From Hibiscus mutabilis (taxonomy: Eukaryota; Streptophyta; Magnoliopsida; Malvales; Malvaceae), in NCBI GenBank assembly GCA_019671005.1, contig JAGYYJ010001692.1, forward strand, positions 1 to 64,000: a DNA stretch of 64,000 bases, given 5' to 3'. This document shows positions 59,862 to 64,000 of the stretch, piece after piece; within the stretch, counting starts at the first letter, position 1, and each line of letters starts with the position of its first letter. Position numbers and translations under genes: made by a program. The notes beneath the pieces are model-generated. The model was not told the origin of the DNA. It ran no database searches and worked only from the letters and a program-made list of their open reading frames with translations.

Positions 59862-60562
59862 AAGTTTAATGTTTAAATTTTGTCACTCATATTGCTCCGC
59901 AAATCATGTGGGTGAAAGTAAACAATATATATCAAATTCAAGGCTTACGGTAGATTTAAAAAATATTTAATAATTAAATTCATTGAGTGATCCTAGTGGT
60001 AAAGATGAGATGTTTCCTTTAAGCGATTCAGATTCAAGTAACGTAGTCTGTAAATGTGTGTGAGTTTATCCATATATGAAATCGGAACAAAAATCTTCCG
60101 CCACCTAAGTATGTTTTTTTCTATGCCCCACACTAAAAAATTAAATTTTAAACTCTAACCCTAAAATCAACATCCTAAACCCTAAACCTTACACTCTAAA
60201 AAATACATCATACCCCTAATTCCTTAAGCATTAACCATAAATCCATTTTTTATAGCGGGAACACCAAAAAAGACATAATTAAGGGCAAACAATTTCCATC
60301 CATGAAATCGAGCTAAAACACTACCTTATAATAAGATTAAAAAAAACAGATGAGCCTACAATCAATTATCCGATAAAAAACACTACACAAACTTCTCCTC
60401 AAAAAGTAGAAAATCCTTCAACAAAATACTTGTAAGTTGTAACCAATCTGAATAGTATAAGTCGGTGCATCTACGGATTACTAAAACATTTTAGTGAAAG
60501 CTTTCGATAATATTCAATAGGGTTTATAGGTTCTCTAAAGCAATTTGCTAATCTATAAAATT
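59862..60562. repeat. Dispersed duplication, copy 1
   Basis: About 700 bp collinear and roughly 90% similar by eye to 62,457-63,165, starting around CATATTGCTCCGCAAATCAT and ending AGCAATTTGCTAATCTATAA. It contains a telomere-like tract (60,130-60,240). No ORF. Same orientation in both copies. Confidence 0.85.
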
Positions 60563-60689
60563 GATGGAGCCACCATTGAAATTAAAAGCAAAGGCTGTAA
60601 CCAATATTGTGGGTATGGGGAGTTTTGTTTTCCTTTCTATGATTTTCCACATATATCTCTCCCGAAAAAAAATATTTTGTCCCTTCTTA

Positions 60690-61010
60690 GTGCCCAATTT
60701 ATGTTCTTATACTAAAAAAAATTAAAATTAAGATTTATGGTTGATTTAGGGTTAGAAATTATGATTGAGGTTTAGATTCTAGAGTGTATTTTGTATTTTT
60801 AAGGTTTAGGATTTAAGATTTAGAATTTAGGGTTAGGACTTAGGATTTGATTTTTTAGTGTCCCTATCTATGCCCCAATACTAAAAAATTAAACCCAAAG
60901 TCCTAAACCCTAAATTCTAAACTCTAAACCCTAAACACTAAAAATAATCCCTACACTCTACATCCTAACCCTATCCATAAATCTTAATCATAAATCATAA
61001 ATCTAATTTT
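60690..61010. repeat. Inverted pair of telomere-like repeat elements
   Basis: 60,700-60,865 reads as TTTAGGG variants and 60,870-61,010 as CCCTAAA variants. They meet at TTTTTTAGTGTCCCTATCTA near 60,860, so two copies of the family lie head to head. Both have the flanking CACTAAAAAATT-like end. Confidence 0.65.
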
Positions 61011-61012
61011 CT

Positions 61013-61490
61013 AGTACTATGACAGAAGATATATGTTCATGAGAATAGGTTCATATCAAATGCTATAATCACAAAATGAAGTCATCACTTATGATTTTCT
61101 ACATTTATTATGTTCAAATTTATATTAAATCTCGTGTCAAATAAATTATTTCAGATAATTGAATTCGGATCAAGTTTGTTATATATATATATTAACCCTA
61201 TCCATGAACCACAATCATAAACCATAAATCTATTTTTTTAGTACTGTGACAGAAGATTTATGTTCATGAGAATAGGTTCATATCAAATGCTATAATCAAA
61301 AAAATGAAGTCATCACTTATGATTTTCTACATTTATCATGTTCAAATTTATATTAAATCTCGTGTCAAATGCTATAATCACAAAATGAATTTCATCACTT
61401 ATAATTTTTTACATTTATCATGTTCAGATTTATAATGAATCTCGTATCAAATAAATCAGTTCAGATAATCGAATTCGGATCAAGTTTACT
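61013..61490. repeat. Three partial tandem copies of an AT-rich repeat
   Basis: ATGACAGAAGATATATGTTC begins copy 1 (61,018) and, with small changes, copy 2 (61,246). TCAAATGCTATAATCACAAA begins part of a third (about 61,367). CGAATTCGGATCAAGTTT followed by (TA)n ends copies 1 and 3. Non-coding. Confidence 0.75.
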
Positions 61491-62049
61491 ATATATATAT
61501 ATATATAATGATTACACTTTGATGGTTTCTCCCATTACTCTCCCTATAATTATTTCAAAATCGGTTCATTATTTCTTTGGGGGTGTTCCTTTCTGCATAC
61601 TTACTCTTGCCCCGCCCTCCACTTTGCCTTGGAGAAGATGCATGATTCCCCAAGTGAACGTGTGGCTTCTTCCATGGATTGTGCTCGATTAAAAGTGATT
61701 TACATCTTCCTTTAAAGTAACTTGAGATTAATCATCCATTTTCAACTTTATCAATTTGCCCCATTAGTACATCTGTTGATGTGCGAAAGATCATACAAGC
61801 TAACAATAGTAAATCAAAAGAAAAATGCAAAATGAGCATAGGTTTAGGTGAAAATTTTTTAAACGGGGAAATATAGGAAGAGAGGAAAAAAATGGACTAT
61901 ATGTTGAAAAATGCAAAAAGACTGTAAATTGACTTAACCCTAAATATCAAATACTATTACTTATTTATAAACTCTATAGCTTGATTAAAAGGAGAATTTT
62001 TTAACATTCTGATGTGATTATGTAGTAGAACATGAGTCTCAATTTCCAC

Positions 62050-62330
62050 AAGCACCTTAATTTTAAGGGTTAGAGATTTTGTTTAGGGTCTAGTGTTTAT
62101 GGGTATTAGTGGATGAATTTTGAATTTAAAAGTTGTTGTAGAATTTAGGGTTTTAGGTTAAAACCTAAATCTCTAATCATATTACCTTAAAACTAAACCC
62201 TAACCTCTAAACTCTAAATTTTAATCCCAAACCCTAAATTCTAAACCCTTACATTGAAACCCCTAAACCCTAAAACGAAACGCTTGTAAAAACTTTTTGT
62301 TTTCAACCGCTAATGCATAAGATGTTTTCT
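62050..62330. repeat. Telomere-like tract with inverted halves
   Basis: TTTAGGG variants (62,065-62,160) are followed by CCCTAAA variants (62,160-62,275). The right flank (CGCTTGTAAAAACTTTTTGT, CCGCTAATGCATAAGATG) resembles that of the element at 26,265-26,510. Confidence 0.6.
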
Positions 62331-62456
62331 ATTTTTATAGGAAACTTAATATTAGAAATGTAATTTTAAATTCTGCTTATAACATTATGTTATTTAGTTC
62401 GTAATTACTACTTCACATTTTCCGAAAATACTCGGTTAAAGTATTCCCCTAGGTTA

Positions 62457-63165
62457 AAGTCAAAGATTAATGTTTAGATTTTGTCACCCATATTGCTCCG
62501 CAAATCATGTGGGTGAAAGTAAATAATATATATATCAAATTCAATGCTTAGGGTAGATTTATTTAATAATTAAACTCATTAAATGATCTTAGTGGTAAAA
62601 ATGAGATGTTTCTTTTAAGTGATTTGGATTTAAGTAACGTAGTCTATAAATGTGTGTGAGTTTATCCATATATGAAATCGGAACAAAAATCTTCTGCCCC
62701 TAAGTATGCCTCACACTAAAAAACACTAAAAAATTAAATTTTAAACTCTAACCCTAAAATTAACATCCTAAACCTTACACTCTAAAGAATACACCCTACC
62801 CCTAATTCCCTAAGCCTTAATCATAAACTCTAGACCCTAAATCCACTTTTTTATAGCTGGAACACTAAAAAAGACATAATTAAGGGCAAACAATTTCCAT
62901 CCATAAAATCGAGCTGAAATACTACCTTATAATAAAATTAAAATATTAAAAAAACAGATGAGCCTACAATCAATTATCCGATAAAAAACACTACACAAAC
63001 TTCTTCTCAAAAAGTAGAAAATCCTTCAACAAAATACTTGTAAGTTGTAACCAGTCTGAATAGTATAAGTCGGTGCATGTAAGGATTACTAAAACATTTT
63101 ACTGAAAGCTTTCGATCATATTCAATAGGGTTTATAGGTTCTCTAAAGCAATTTGCTAATCTATA
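62457..63165. repeat. Dispersed duplication, copy 2
   Basis: Counterpart of 59,862-60,562 in the same orientation. Similarity stops at CTAATCTATAAAAAATC. It includes the telomere-like tract at 62,745-62,850. Confidence 0.85.
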
Positions 63166-64000
63166 AAAAATCTAAAAAAATTTTAAAAATTATTTTAATG
63201 TTTTTTTAAAAAATTAATAAATACCGTATAAAAATAACTATAATGTTTCACGTAGTAGTAATATATGAAGTAAAATAACTGTTAAAATTTAATAATTAAA
63301 ATTGGCTAAACGAGTTAATTGATTCAATCTACCCATTCTAGGGTTTCATTGATTCAATTTCTTGAGTACATAAACTTAACCGATTGCAAAAATATATGAG
63401 ATTACCTTTAAATTTGTGCTTCAACCAAATATATACCAAATGTTTTATCCCATGAACACTTATTGAGATATTTGTAATCATATTCTAAATCTTTTATCCC
63501 ATGAACCAAATATATCCTAAATGTTAAGCATTCGTGCACGTTCGACTCTAATTCAATAAAATGTCAAGGGTTTTTTTCCCTTATTTTTTTGGTAGAAAAA
63601 AGGGATTATATATGTAATTAAAAATTCTAATTTCAATTTAATATCAACGTAAACACATTAACATAGTATAATGTTTGGTTGTGTGCTCATACACCTTATA
63701 GACAAGGCGATTTAAACTCGCGTCTTTTAAAATAAACATTATCTATTTTTTTACTATGACACTTGTTGGAATTGATTGAGTTAGTATCATTAATTAAACA
63801 TGTTTCATTTTCTAAAAATAATTAAAATACATTTATGGATATAGTAAACAACACCCCAACCTGATGGATCAGACAATGTTTTCTCCTTTCCTTCAAAGTC
63901 AAGGCCTAGTTCAAGCATTGGGTTTCCTTCAGAGTCAAGGCCTTGTTATATTCTAATGGCGGATTTTCACTTGTTCACGTAAAAGGGCCGAGCCGCCAAT
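63166..64000. other. AT-rich intergenic to window end
   Basis: No gene seen. Near the end CCTTCAAAGTCAAGGCCT and CCTTCAGAGTCAAGGCCT (about 63,890 and 63,930) form a 40-bp-spaced direct repeat, which may belong to an element continuing outside the window. Confidence 0.4.

Overview
This is eukaryotic nuclear DNA from a plant, almost certainly a eudicot. It has spliced genes with GT-AG introns (SAUR, RPL8/uL2, a NAC factor), AT-rich intergenic DNA, and plant lineages of Ty3/gypsy, LINE, hAT and Mutator elements. The retrotransposon proteins recall those of Malvaceae, but I cannot prove the family. Most of the window is transposon-derived. Only four loci look like intact or nearly intact host genes.

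Layout. 0.8-9.0 kb: a decayed Ty3/gypsy element with only the tail of its left LTR, a complete 2.7-kb right LTR, and then a second primer-binding site and leader, so it is the remnant of an LTR-sharing tandem. 9.0-15.8 kb: a 5'-truncated L1-type LINE, split by a 4.0-kb LTR retrotransposon (10,469-14,482, target duplication CTACT). That inserted element carries no recognisable protein, only two tandem arrays. One array is built of units whose ends covary as base pairs. 17-21 kb: a coiled-coil protein gene. 21.8-26.5 kb: several non-autonomous DNA transposons around a SAUR gene (24,257-24,553). 26,902-33,604: a 6.7-kb Mutator-like element with 9-bp target duplication that carries a convergent pair of genes, a plant mobile domain (PMD) gene on + and a mudrA-type transposase on -, both broken. 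33.9-37.3 kb: RPL8 (+) and a six-exon coiled-coil gene (-), convergent. 42.3-44.1 kb: a VND-like NAC gene on - that has no ATG and a broken exon junction, so it is probably a pseudogene. 45.9-46.6 kb: an hAT-type element. 46,779-56,097: a full-length but mutated Ty3/gypsy chromovirus-like element on -, target duplication ATAGA. 56-64 kb: no gene seen; a small Mutator-type MITE, telomere-like (CCCTAAA) repeat elements, a dispersed 0.7-kb duplication and a (TAA)n microsatellite.

The most interesting points are (1) covarying hairpin repeats and a nested stem-loop over the primer-binding site in the non-coding LTR element at 10.5-14.5 kb, (2) the PMD gene inside a MULE in the place where MuDR has mudrB, (3) a CGTATCGGTACG-type motif shared by three sets of LTR or LTR-like sequences, and (4) a family of MITE-like elements with degenerate telomere-like cores. 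All calls rest on reading the sequence alone; no database search was possible.
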